This document shows positions 1-5,428 of a stretch of DNA of 5,428 nt, one piece after another (positions within the stretch are counted from its first letter, which is position 1; each line of letters starts with the position of its first letter). The stretch is from Methylobacterium sp. GTDB lineage: Bacteria > Pseudomonadota > Alphaproteobacteria > Rhizobiales > Beijerinckiaceae. A model generated the notes under the pieces. That model searched no databases. It was given only the letters and a program-made list of their open reading frames with translations, and had not been told where the DNA came from. The stretch is from assembly GCA_021154065.1 (NCBI GenBank), contig JAJKJG010000397.1:1-5428 (forward strand), written 5' to 3'. The translations under genes were made by a program, and so were the position numbers.

Positions 1-633
1 CGCCGGGTTGCGCGGATCGTCCTCCGGGATGCCGGCCTCGATCTTGCCGACGAGGTCCGCGCCGACGTCGGCGGCCTTGGTGAAGATGCCGCCGCCCAGA
101 CGCGCGAAGACCGAGATCAGCGACGCTCCGAAGCCGAGCGCCACGAGCGCGTCGATGACCGGTCGGCTCGACGGATCGAGCCCGAGCCCGCGGGTCAGGA
201 AGGTGAAGTAGATCGCGACCCCAAGGAGCGCGAGGCCGGCCACCAAGAGGCCCGTGACGGCGCCCGACTTGAAGGCGACGTCGAGGCCGCCGCCGAGCGA
301 CAGCGTCGCCGCCTGGGCGGTGCGGACGTTGGCCCGCACCGACACGTTCATGCCGATGAAGCCGGCCGCGGCCGAAAGCACCGCGCCGACGGCGAAGCCG
401 ACGCCTACCCAGATCCCGAGGAAGAAGGCGATCAACGCGAACAGGACGACCCCGACGACCCCGATGGTCGTGTACTGGCGGCGCAGGTAGGCCTGCGCCC
501 CTTCGCGGATCGCGCCCGCGATCTCCTGCATGCGCTGCGTGCCGGCGTCGCGCTTCATGACGTCGTTGATGGCCCACAATCCATAGGCGACCGCGCACAG
601 GCCGCCCAGGATGATGAGGATGAGTGCGGTCAT
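1..633 (-). CDS. hppA: Membrane-bound proton-translocating pyrophosphatase, N-terminal part (gene runs off the window)
   Basis: This integral membrane pump couples hydrolysis of pyrophosphate to phosphate with H+ transport across the cytoplasmic membrane. The 211 codons read without a stop from an ATG at 633 to the window edge. The residues include the family hallmark [20 protein letters not shown] around residues 180-199, containing the pyrophosphate/Mg-binding D-x7-K-x-E pattern (D189, K197, E199), followed by [11 protein letters not shown]. Hydrophobic segments at about residues 2-21, 57-75, 78-97, 124-146 and 159-177 fit the first transmembrane helices. The family is usually about 700 residues, so roughly 30% is present. 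An AAGGA site (641-645) lies 7 bases before the ATG and supports the start. Residues that separate K+-dependent from K+-independent enzymes lie in the missing part, so subtype cannot be told. It has the same direction as thiL but a 206-base gap, so it may have its own promoter. Family identity is secure. Confidence 0.96.
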   Translation of the reverse strand, partial: MTALILIILGGLCAVAYGLWAINDVMKRDAGTQRMQEIAGAIREGAQAYLRRQYTTIGVVGVVLFALIAFFLGIWVGVGFAVGAVLSAAAGFIGMNVSVRANVRTAQAATLSLGGGLDVAFKSGAVTGLLVAGLALLGVAIYFTFLTRGLGLDPSSRPVIDALVALGFGASLISVFARLGGGIFTKAADVGADLVGKIEAGIPEDDPRNPA

Positions 634-640
634 TGTACCG

Positions 641-645
641 TCCTT
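641..645 (-). promoter_or_regulatory. Shine-Dalgarno site of hppA
   Basis: On the minus strand the sequence is AAGGA, placed 7 bases before the ATG at 633. This is a good match to the 16S rRNA tail with near-ideal spacing, and it fixes the hppA start. Confidence 0.7.
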
Positions 646-660
646 GTTGTCGTCGATGAG

Positions 661-711
661 GGGCCTTGAGGAGGGCAAGCGCGCGCGGTCGCGCCCTCGC
701 CAGGCAGGCCC
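661..711 (-). repeat. Two-tier inverted repeat (possible hairpin) upstream of hppA
   Basis: The outer arms GGGCCT (661-666) and AGGCCC (706-711) are perfect complements. They enclose perfect inner arms GAGGGC (671-676) and GCCCTC (693-698) around a GC-rich loop that could close further. In an RNA made from the minus strand this would fold 27 bases before the hppA start codon. No T run follows on the minus strand, so it does not look like a standard intrinsic terminator. It could be a 5' leader structure of hppA, a transcript-end stabiliser for the thiL message, or chance in GC-rich DNA. The arms are seen directly and the function is not known. Confidence 0.4.
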
Positions 712-739
712 TGAGGAATGCGCGCCCTCACTGCCAAAC

Positions 740-757
740 TTTGCGCCAAATCGCAAA
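740..757. promoter_or_regulatory. Dyad TTTGCG-N6-CGCAAA, possible operator
   Basis: This is a perfect 6-base inverted repeat with a 6-base spacer in the thiL-hppA gap, about 107 bases before the hppA start. GCCAAA also repeats directly at 733-738 and 745-750, and CGCAAAC recurs at 799-805. Its centre-to-centre symmetry suits a dimeric DNA-binding protein, but I cannot match it to a known regulator. The stretch is less GC-rich than its surroundings, as promoter regions often are. The repeats are seen directly and the operator role is a guess. Confidence 0.3.
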
Positions 758-839
758 CGCGATGTTGCAGGTGCGAAGCGGGACGGAACGCCAGGCCGCG
801 CAAACCTTCTCCGTGGGCGCTTCAGGGATGGGGACCGCG

Positions 840-1835
840 TCAGAAATGACTGAACGAACCCGCCTCGAAGCGGCGGTCGCAGCCCTCGCCCCGGAACAGG
901 GGCAATCCATCGCCCTCAATCACCGTTCCGATGACCGCGGCCGGGACGCCCGCCGCCGCGCTCGCCTGGAGGAACGCCGTGATTCGCGCCTCCGGCAGCG
1001 CGCACAGGATTTCGTAGTCGTCGCCGCCCGTGACGAGACGCTCCATGAGCCCGCGGTCGCCAGCCAGCGCCGTCCGCGCCGCCGGCGAGAGCGGGATTGT
1101 GTCCAGGTCCACCACGGCCGATGCGCCGCTCGCGCGCATCATCTTGGCGAGATCGCCGGCCAAGCCGTCGGACACGTCCATGGCGGCGCGCGCGTGCTCG
1201 CGCAAGACGGGGGCGAGCACGAGCCGCGGACGCGGACGAAGGTAGCGATCAACAAGGTGCGTCCGCTCGTCGGAGGTCAGGCCGGAGGCCCAGGGCGCTT
1301 CCGTGCCCCGCCTGAGCGCCAGTCCCAGCGCCGCGTCCCCGATCGTGCCGGTGACGCAGACGCGATCGCCCACCCGCGCCGCCGTGCGACGCACCATCCG
1401 GCCTGCTGGAACCTGCCCGACCGCCGTGACCGAGAGCGACAACGCGCCGTCGGCGCGAACCGTGTCGCCGCCGAGCAGCGGGCAGGCGAACGCCCGCGCG
1501 GCCTCGCCCAGGCCCTCCGCGAAGGCGGCGAGCCAAGCCTCCGACCAGTCGTCCGGCAGCGCCAGCGCCAGCAGGAATCCGGCGGGCGAAGCGCCCTTGG
1601 CGGCGAGATCGGAGATGTTGACGCCCAGCGCCTTCACGGCGATGGCGTCCGGCGGATCGTCGGGAAAGAAGTGGACGCCCGCCACGAGGGCGTCGACCGT
1701 CAAGACGAGGTCGTGACCGGCCGCGGGGCGCAAAAGGGCCGCATCGTCTTTCAGACCCAGCCCCCCTTCGCAGGCGAGCGGCGCAAAGAAGCGGGCGATC
1801 AACTCGTCTTCGGAGGGGCGGGATGAAAGCCTCAT
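840..1835 (-). CDS. thiL: Thiamine-monophosphate kinase
   Basis: ThiL phosphorylates thiamine monophosphate with ATP to give thiamine diphosphate, the active cofactor, in the cytoplasm. The 331 residues match the AIR-synthase-like family to which ThiL belongs. Visible elements are the start motif DELIARFF (10-17), metal-binding LKDDAAL (28-34) with D30/D31, [11 protein letters not shown] (46-56), [10 protein letters not shown] (73-82), LGGDT (121-125), [11 protein letters not shown] (219-229) and TGGDDYEI (269-276). Length is normal for the family. The ATG at 1835 is chosen because an in-frame TGA lies just upstream and no other good start precedes the conserved DELIARFF. Its GAGGA site unusually abuts the ATG. 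It lies 91 bases after nusB in the same direction, so co-transcription is likely but the gap allows separate control. No TPP riboswitch-like element is seen before it. All conserved motifs are intact. Confidence 0.97.
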   Translation of the reverse strand: MRLSSRPSEDELIARFFAPLACEGGLGLKDDAALLRPAAGHDLVLTVDALVAGVHFFPDDPPDAIAVKALGVNISDLAAKGASPAGFLLALALPDDWSEAWLAAFAEGLGEAARAFACPLLGGDTVRADGALSLSVTAVGQVPAGRMVRRTAARVGDRVCVTGTIGDAALGLALRRGTEAPWASGLTSDERTHLVDRYLRPRPRLVLAPVLREHARAAMDVSDGLAGDLAKMMRASGASAVVDLDTIPLSPAARTALAGDRGLMERLVTGGDDYEILCALPEARITAFLQASAAAGVPAAVIGTVIEGDGLPLFRGEGCDRRFEAGSFSHF

Positions 1836-1840
1836 TCCTC
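1836..1840 (-). promoter_or_regulatory. Unusually close Shine-Dalgarno-like site of thiL
   Basis: GAGGA on the minus strand directly touches the thiL ATG with no spacer, against the usual 5-9 bases. A TGA in frame one codon further upstream rules out an earlier start in this frame. The next candidate, a TTG at codon 12, would lie inside the conserved DELIARFF motif. So the start is probably right but initiation may be inefficient or use other signals. Confidence 0.4.
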
Positions 1841-1854
1841 AAAAATGTCGCGGG

Positions 1855-1881
1855 GCGGCGCGTCTGTCGAGCGGACGCCGC
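1855..1881 (-). repeat. Imperfect hairpin in the nusB-thiL gap
   Basis: GCGGCGCGTC (1855-1864) faces GACGCCGC (1874-1881), an imperfect stem with a two-base bulge and a nine-base loop. On the minus-strand transcript it is followed about ten bases later by a run of five T (1841-1845) just before the thiL ribosome site. It resembles a weak attenuator or terminator, but the T run is short and far from the stem. The rest of the 91-base gap is GC-rich with nothing else I recognise. Confidence 0.3.
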
Positions 1882-1926
1882 ATCCGCGCCCCTGCCGCCC
1901 GTCCCCACGCGCGCCGTCGGCCCGGC

Positions 1927-2391
1927 TCAAGCCCGACTCTTCAGCTCGCCCGCGCGAACCTCGCGCGCGACAGCGTCGAGGACGGCGTTGACGAGACCCG
2001 GCTCGTCCCCGCCATAGAAGCTGTGCGCGACATCGACATACTCCGAGATCGCTGCGCGGACCGGCACGTCCGGGCGAAACATCAGCTCATAGGCCCCGGC
2101 GCGCAGGATGGCGCGCAGCACGGCCTCGATTCGCGTCAGCGGCCACGCGGCGGCGAGCGCCGCGTCCACCTTGCCGTCCACCGCGCGCTGCTCGCGCACC
2201 ACGCCGGCCAGAATATCGCGGAAAAAGGCGTTCTCGGCCGGCTTGAAGCTGACGCCCCCGACCTCGCGGCCGATCCAGAACGCCTCGAACTCGGCGAGCG
2301 CGTCGACGAGGCCCTTGCCCGCCACGTCCATCTGGTAAAGCGCCTGCACCGCGGCCAATCGCGCGGCGCTCCGCTCAGCGGGCTTCGCCAT
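1927..2391 (-). CDS. nusB: Transcription antitermination factor NusB
   Basis: NusB is a small all-helical RNA-binding protein. With NusE (ribosomal protein S10) it binds boxA RNA and promotes antitermination, chiefly of rRNA operons. The 154 residues cover the whole family domain: an N-terminal helix with the conserved [12 protein letters not shown] (11-22), a middle region with FFRDILAGV (56-64), the conserved [10 protein letters not shown] (94-103), and the C-terminal [19 protein letters not shown] (117-135), an alphaproteobacterial-style signature. Length is slightly above the E. coli protein, as usual for this group. The ATG at 2391 has a strong GAGGAGG site nine bases upstream, inside the end of ribH. 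The gene overlaps the ribH 3' end by 17 bases, which suggests translational coupling. Coupling of nusB to ribH is widespread in bacteria. Nothing looks damaged. Confidence 0.97.
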   Translation of the reverse strand: MAKPAERSAARLAAVQALYQMDVAGKGLVDALAEFEAFWIGREVGGVSFKPAENAFFRDILAGVVREQRAVDGKVDAALAAAWPLTRIEAVLRAILRAGAYELMFRPDVPVRAAISEYVDVAHSFYGGDEPGLVNAVLDAVAREVRAGELKSRA

Positions 2392-2887
2392 GACGTGAAA
2401 CCTCCTCGGACAATCGGCGCCTGATGCGTAGCACCGTCAAAGCGGCCTCCGCCGCGCCGCCGCCCTTATCTAATTCGCTCGTTCGCGCTCGAGTCCATGC
2501 CTGGGCGTCGTTTTCGACGGTGAGAATGCCGTTGCCGAGCGGAAGCCGCCTGGCGACGGACAGATCCATCAAGGCGCGCGCGCTCTCGCCCGCCACGATG
2601 TCGTAGTGCCCGGTCTCGCCGCGGATGACGCATCCGAGCGCCACCGCCGCGTCGTAGGGCCGCCCCGCCCGCTCGGCCGCATCGAGTGCGATGGCGAGCG
2701 TGGCGGGGATTTCGAGCGCGCCCGGAACGGTGAGCACATCGACCTCGACCCGACCCGCCGCAAGCGCCGCCCGCGCGCCGCGCAACAATTCGTCCGCGAG
2801 GTCGTCGTAAAACCGCGCCTCGACAATGAGGACACGCGCGCCCGGAAGAGGTGCGTCGTCGCTGAGCGTCTGACGGGGGGCGGCCAT
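2375..2887 (-). CDS. ribH: 6,7-dimethyl-8-ribityllumazine synthase
   Basis: RibH condenses 5-amino-6-ribitylamino-uracil with 3,4-dihydroxy-2-butanone 4-phosphate to form lumazine, the penultimate step to riboflavin. The 170 residues carry the family motifs in order: [14 protein letters not shown] (17-30) with the aromatic residue that stacks on the pyrimidine, [12 protein letters not shown] (54-65), the catalytic-site block [14 protein letters not shown] (85-98) with proposed catalytic H94, [13 protein letters not shown] (118-130) and [10 protein letters not shown] (141-150). The frame stays open for 159 codons upstream across ribE, so no stop defines the start. I chose the ATG at 2887 because GGAG (2894-2897) lies six bases before it, it follows the ribE stop by 20 bases, and the resulting length fits the family. 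Sitting in the rib operon, it resembles the RibH1 type rather than a stand-alone second copy (inference). The symbol ribE is used for this enzyme in E. coli. Confidence 0.97.
   Translation of the reverse strand: MAAPRQTLSDDAPLPGARVLIVEARFYDDLADELLRGARAALAAGRVEVDVLTVPGALEIPATLAIALDAAERAGRPYDAAVALGCVIRGETGHYDIVAGESARALMDLSVARRLPLGNGILTVENDAQAWTRARTSELDKGGGAAEAALTVLRIRRRLSEEVSRHGEAR
2401..2407 (-). promoter_or_regulatory. Strong Shine-Dalgarno site of nusB inside ribH
   Basis: GAGGAGG on the minus strand lies nine bases before the nusB ATG and within the last codons of ribH. It is the best ribosome site in the window and decides the nusB start. Confidence 0.65.
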
Positions 2888-2907
2888 CTGGAACTCCGAG
2901 GCTCCGC

Positions 2908-3549
2908 TCAGTAGCCCTCCGCCCTCCCCTCGGCAAGCCGCGCGGCGTAGCGGGCCATGAGATCGACATCGAGGTTGAGCCGGTCGCCGGCTCGGCCCTC
3001 GCCCCAGGCGGTGACGGCGAGCGTGTGCGGGATCAGCAGCACCGAGAACGTGTCGCCCTCGACCGTGTTGACCGTCAGCGATGCGCCGTCGAGAGCCACC
3101 GACCCCTTTTCCGCGATGAAGCGGGCGAGCGGGCGCGGCACGCGGACCGTAAAGCGCGCCGTCGCGCCCCACGCCCCCTCCCCGCTCGTGACGGTCTCGC
3201 GCCGCAAAATCTCGGCGACGCCGTCGATGTGCCCGGTCACGAGATGCCCGCCGAGTTCGTCTCCGATTTTCAGCGAGCGTTCCAGGTTGACCCGCGTGCC
3301 AATGGTCCACGCGCCGACCGTCGTCCGGCCTAAGGTCTCGGCGGCGGCGTCCACCTCGAACCACGCCCCGCCTCGGTCACGTGGTCCGAAGGCGACAACC
3401 GTCAGGCACGGCCCGGCGCAGGCGATGGATGCGCCGAGCATGATCGTCGCGGGATCGTAAGCGCAGTGGATGCGCAGCCGCCTCAGCCCGCCCGGATGGT
3501 CTGCGACGGCCACGACTTCGCCGATGTCGGTCACAAGCCCGGTGAACAT
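2908..3549 (-). CDS. ribE: Riboflavin synthase, alpha subunit
   Basis: Riboflavin synthase dismutates two lumazine molecules into riboflavin and the RibH substrate 5-amino-6-ribitylamino-uracil. The 213 residues start with the family's MFTGLV and hold two lumazine-binding barrel repeats, roughly 1-97 and 98-200. The first has [13 protein letters not shown] (39-51) and the second [11 protein letters not shown] (100-110), [18 protein letters not shown] (144-161) and [10 protein letters not shown] (173-182). Positions matching E. coli active-site residues are present: S41, C48, H102 and a serine (S157) in DGASLTV. Residue 47, next to C48, is proline, which is unusual. The start ATG at 3549 shares its A with the ribD stop (TGATG) and has only a weak ribosome site, so it is probably translated by coupling to ribD. 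Also called ribC in E. coli. A C-terminal tail of about a dozen residues after the second barrel is variable in the family. Confidence 0.97.
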   Translation of the reverse strand: MFTGLVTDIGEVVAVADHPGGLRRLRIHCAYDPATIMLGASIACAGPCLTVVAFGPRDRGGAWFEVDAAAETLGRTTVGAWTIGTRVNLERSLKIGDELGGHLVTGHIDGVAEILRRETVTSGEGAWGATARFTVRVPRPLARFIAEKGSVALDGASLTVNTVEGDTFSVLLIPHTLAVTAWGEGRAGDRLNLDVDLMARYAARLAEGRAEGY

Positions 3550-4709
3550 CAGGGACGCTTCTCATAAAAGTCGAACCGATCGGCTCCGGCCATTTCGCTC
3601 CCGATGGGCTCGAAGTTTTTTTGGAGCGCCGTCTCGAGCGGCGGCGGCAGCGCCGGGATGCCCGGCGCTCCAAGCGCGGAACCGCCCGTCACGAGAATCA
3701 CCTCGTCCAGGAGACCGGCCGCGGCGAGCGCGCCGCCGAGAGCCGGACCGCCCTCCGAGAAAACACGCGTAATGCCGTGCTCGGCTAAATTCCGAAGCGC
3801 CGGCTCCAGCGCGACGCGGCCCGTCGCGTCGCCTTCGACGCGGAAAACCTTTGCGCCCGCATCCGCCAGGCGGCGCTCCCGCTCAACCGGCGCGTCTCGC
3901 GTGGCGACGATCCATGTCGGACCATCCCGCGCCGTCCTGACGACCTGCGCAGTCGGCGGCGTCCGCAGCCGGCTGTCGAATACGACGCGAACCGGCGAGC
4001 GGGTTTCCAAACCTGGCAGGCGCACGGTCAATTGCGGATCGTCGGCCAGGATCGTGCCGGCGCCGACCAGGACGGCGTCGGCATGGGCGCGCAGGAGATG
4101 CGTGCGGGCGTTGGCGAGATCGCCCGTGATCAGAAGCCGCGGGCCGGAGGCGCGGGCGGCGTAGCCATCCGCGGTTTGGGCGATCTTCAGGGCCACGGCC
4201 GGCCGGCCGTGCGTCACGCGCGCGATATGGCCGCGATGAATGCGGCGGGCCTCCCCGGCCAGGATGCCGGTCGTCACCGCCACGCCCGCCGCGGCGAGCC
4301 GCGCATGGCCTTGGCCGCTCACGCGCGGATCGGGGTCTTCGAGCGTGGTGACGACGCGCGCGACGCCGGACGCCAGGATGGCGTCGGCGCACGGTGGGCT
4401 TCGGCCGTGGTGCGAACAGGGTTCGAGCGAGACGTAGAGGGTCGCGCCCCGCGCCGCCGCCCCGGCGGCCTCCAGAGCCACGCGCTCGGCGTGCGGCCTC
4501 CCGCCCGGCTGCGTGATCCCTTGCGCCACGATGCGCGGACCGCCTTCATTCTGATCGATCACCGCGGCGCCGACCGAGGGATTGGGCCAGGTCAGGCCGA
4601 GGTGGCGCGCGCCAAGCGCCAGAGCCAGGCGCATGAAGCGCTCGTCCTGCGCGCGCGCCAACGCCGGCGTGCGATCGGCGGCCTGCTCCAGCCGGGCTGC
4701 GGGCGTCAC
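3549..4709 (-). CDS. ribD: Bifunctional diaminohydroxyphosphoribosylaminopyrimidine deaminase / 5-amino-6-(5-phosphoribosylamino)uracil reductase
   Basis: RibD carries out steps two and three of riboflavin synthesis: deamination of the pyrimidine from GTP cyclohydrolase II, then NADPH-dependent reduction of the ribose. The 386 residues show an N-terminal zinc deaminase domain (about 23-165) with TWPNPSVGA (40-48), the H-A-E triad (73-75) and [11 protein letters not shown] (97-107) giving zinc cysteines C98 and C107 and proton-shuttling E75. The C-terminal reductase domain (about 168-384) has [11 protein letters not shown] (175-185), [20 protein letters not shown] (194-213), [16 protein letters not shown] (215-230) and the SEGGPALGG stretch (318-326). 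The start is a GTG at 4709, overlapping the nrdR stop as GTGA with no obvious ribosome site. An ATG at 4634, with AGGA ten bases upstream, would give a 361-residue protein still containing all motifs. The upstream GTG fits coupling; the ATG is a real alternative. Function is secure. Confidence 0.96.
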   Translation of the reverse strand: MTPAARLEQAADRTPALARAQDERFMRLALALGARHLGLTWPNPSVGAAVIDQNEGGPRIVAQGITQPGGRPHAERVALEAAGAAARGATLYVSLEPCSHHGRSPPCADAILASGVARVVTTLEDPDPRVSGQGHARLAAAGVAVTTGILAGEARRIHRGHIARVTHGRPAVALKIAQTADGYAARASGPRLLITGDLANARTHLLRAHADAVLVGAGTILADDPQLTVRLPGLETRSPVRVVFDSRLRTPPTAQVVRTARDGPTWIVATRDAPVERERRLADAGAKVFRVEGDATGRVALEPALRNLAEHGITRVFSEGGPALGGALAAAGLLDEVILVTGGSALGAPGIPALPPPLETALQKNFEPIGSEMAGADRFDFYEKRP

Positions 4710-5212
4710 GCGCCCGTCCGCGCGGGCTTGCGCGCGTCCGCGGGAGGCTCGGCGGACGGCTCCTCGGCGGCGAGCGCGCCGATCAGGTCCTCGAAATCCT
4801 TCGCCTCGCGGAAATTCTTGTAAACCGAGGCGAAGCGCACATAGGCGACATCGTCGAGGCCCTTCAGGCCCTCCATCACCAGTTCGCCGACCTGCTCGCT
4901 CGTGACCTCGCCGTCTCCTAGGCTTTCGAGCTGGCGCACGATGCCGTTGATGAGGCGCTCGACGCGCTCCGGCTCGACCGGGCGCTTGCGCAGCGCCACC
5001 TCGACCGACCGTTGCAGCTTGTCGCGGTCGAACGGCACGCGCCGCCCCGACCGCTTCACGACGGTCAGCTCACGCAGTTGGACCCGCTCGAACGTGGTGA
5101 AGCGTCCGCCGCAATCCGGGCACACGCGCCGGCGGCGGATGGCGGATGCATCGTCCGTCGGGCGCGAGTCCTTGACCTGCGTTTCGAGGCTGCCGCAATA
5201 GGGACAGCGCAT
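4706..5212 (-). CDS. nrdR: Transcriptional repressor NrdR of ribonucleotide reductase genes
   Basis: NrdR senses ATP and dATP and represses ribonucleotide reductase operons by binding paired NrdR boxes. The 168 residues have an N-terminal zinc ribbon with the four cysteines C3, C6, C31 and C34 (MRCPYCG and CPDCG) and the conserved basic linker RRRRVCP (26-32) and RFTTFER (37-43). An ATP-cone follows at about 49-139 with [16 protein letters not shown] (51-66) and [17 protein letters not shown] further on. The last 20 or so residues are rich in A, P and E and look disordered, a tail typical in length variation of this family. The ATG at 5212 starts the canonical MRCPYC; a weak GGGGA (5217-5221) lies four bases before it. 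It follows glyA by 16 bases and overlaps ribD by four. I see no NrdR-box-like sequence in the window, so its targets probably lie elsewhere. Confidence 0.97.
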   Translation of the reverse strand: MRCPYCGSLETQVKDSRPTDDASAIRRRRVCPDCGGRFTTFERVQLRELTVVKRSGRRVPFDRDKLQRSVEVALRKRPVEPERVERLINGIVRQLESLGDGEVTSEQVGELVMEGLKGLDDVAYVRFASVYKNFREAKDFEDLIGALAAEEPSAEPPADARKPARTGA

Positions 5213-5228
5213 CCCGTCCCCGCCGCGG

Positions 5229-5428
5229 TCAAGCGTAGATCGGAAAGCGCCGCGTCAGCTCGTGCGCGCGCGCCTTCGCGGCCGCCTCGGTCTCGCCGTT
5301 GCCGGCCTCGCCGTGCTTCGCCAAGCCGTCGAGCACCTCGACGATCAGTTCGCCGACGCGCCGGAACTCGGCGACGCCGAAGCCGCGCGTGGTGCAGGCC
5401 GGGGTGCCGAGGCGAATGCCGGATGTGA
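5229..5428 (-). CDS. glyA: Serine hydroxymethyltransferase, C-terminal end (gene starts outside the window)
   Basis: GlyA is a PLP enzyme that interconverts serine and glycine while charging tetrahydrofolate with a one-carbon unit. Only the last 65 whole codons are here, before the TGA at 5229-5231. The residues open with [16 protein letters not shown], the family's C-terminal signature, in which the arginine of SGIR binds the substrate carboxylate (Arg363 in E. coli). They continue with [19 protein letters not shown] and end in the common RFPIYA. The order and end of the protein match full-length alphaproteobacterial GlyA, so this is a window cut, not a truncation. It precedes nrdR by 16 bases with no terminator visible and is likely the head or an early gene of the same transcription unit. 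The promoter lies outside the window. Confidence 0.95.
   Translation of the reverse strand, partial: TSGIRLGTPACTTRGFGVAEFRRVGELIVEVLDGLAKHGEAGNGETEAAAKARAHELTRRFPIYA

Larger units (their letters stand above)
634..839. other. 206-base spacer between thiL and hppA
   Basis: This is the longest non-coding stretch in the window. It separates the thiL stop from the hppA start, so any hppA promoter and any thiL terminator should lie here. I see a two-tier inverted repeat near hppA, a TTTGCG/CGCAAA dyad in the middle and a further CGCAAAC copy at 799-805. I do not see a hairpin followed by a T run on the minus strand, a clear -35/-10 pair, or a riboswitch. Short open frames on either strand here have no recognisable product and look like chance in high-GC DNA. 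Confidence 0.7.

Noticed and set aside
716..839. Possible sigma-70 or sigma-54 promoter for hppA
   Set aside because: Hexamers such as TTGCGA have no acceptable -10 partner. TGGCGC-AAAGT-TTGG on the minus strand has GG where sigma-54 promoters need GC. A promoter may exist but I cannot place it.
666..1826. A 386-codon open frame on the plus strand, opposite thiL
   Set aside because: Its product is arginine-rich and low in complexity with no known motif. It mirrors the codon bias of thiL, whose protein is fully convincing. Long antisense frames are expected in DNA this GC-rich.
1836..1926. TPP riboswitch before thiL
   Set aside because: The gap is only 91 bases and I find none of the conserved TPP-riboswitch core such as CTGAGA.
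2888..3364. In-frame extension of ribH upstream, suggesting a larger fusion protein
   Set aside because: The extra 159 codons lie in another frame over ribE, are arginine-rich and have no domain. ribH has a proper ATG and ribosome site at 2887, and the 170-residue product has normal family length.
4032..4823. A 263-codon plus-strand open frame opposite ribD and nrdR
   Set aside because: It overlaps two well-supported genes, has no recognisable motif, and its composition is that of an antisense shadow.
1..5428. Novel defence, mobile or biosynthetic system
   Set aside because: Every coding stretch is a recognised housekeeping gene in a familiar order. There are no insertion-sequence ends, direct-repeat arrays, tRNA sites or composition breaks that would indicate an inserted element.

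Overview
The window is a GC-rich (roughly 70% by eye) bacterial chromosome segment. Every gene I can support lies on the minus strand, so transcription runs from high to low coordinates. Product sequences and gene order (glyA-nrdR-ribD-ribE-ribH-nusB-thiL, then hppA) point to an alphaproteobacterium, most likely of the Rhizobiales/Hyphomicrobiales. This is inferred from remembered family sequences, not from a search.

Layout in transcription order: the 3' end of glyA (5229-5428, serine hydroxymethyltransferase, cut by the window edge); nrdR (4706-5212, repressor of ribonucleotide reductase genes); ribD (3549-4709, bifunctional deaminase/reductase); ribE (2908-3549, riboflavin synthase); ribH (2375-2887, lumazine synthase); nusB (1927-2391, antitermination factor); thiL (840-1835, thiamine-monophosphate kinase). 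After a 206-base gap comes the 5' part of hppA (1-633, membrane proton-pumping pyrophosphatase), cut by the other edge.

From glyA to nusB the genes are 20 bases apart or less, or overlap: a GTGA overlap for nrdR/ribD, TGATG for ribD/ribE and 17 bases for ribH/nusB. This strongly suggests one polycistronic unit with translational coupling. thiL follows after 91 bases and probably belongs to the unit or its tail. The only spacers large enough for extra control are the 91-base nusB-thiL gap (weak hairpin) and the 206-base thiL-hppA gap (two-tier hairpin and a TTTGCG-N6-CGCAAA dyad).

Functionally, ribD, ribH and ribE cover most of the riboflavin pathway from the GTP-derived pyrimidine to riboflavin. 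The GTP cyclohydrolase II and butanone-phosphate synthase steps are not in the window. ThiL makes the cofactor thiamine diphosphate, GlyA feeds one-carbon units, NrdR senses (d)ATP to control dNTP supply, NusB supports rRNA transcription, and HppA uses pyrophosphate from biosynthesis to pump protons. This is a housekeeping growth and cofactor neighbourhood. I found no mobile element, CRISPR, tRNA/rRNA, riboswitch or convincing new system. The points worth a second look are small: non-coding structures, start-site choices and one residue next to an active-site cysteine.
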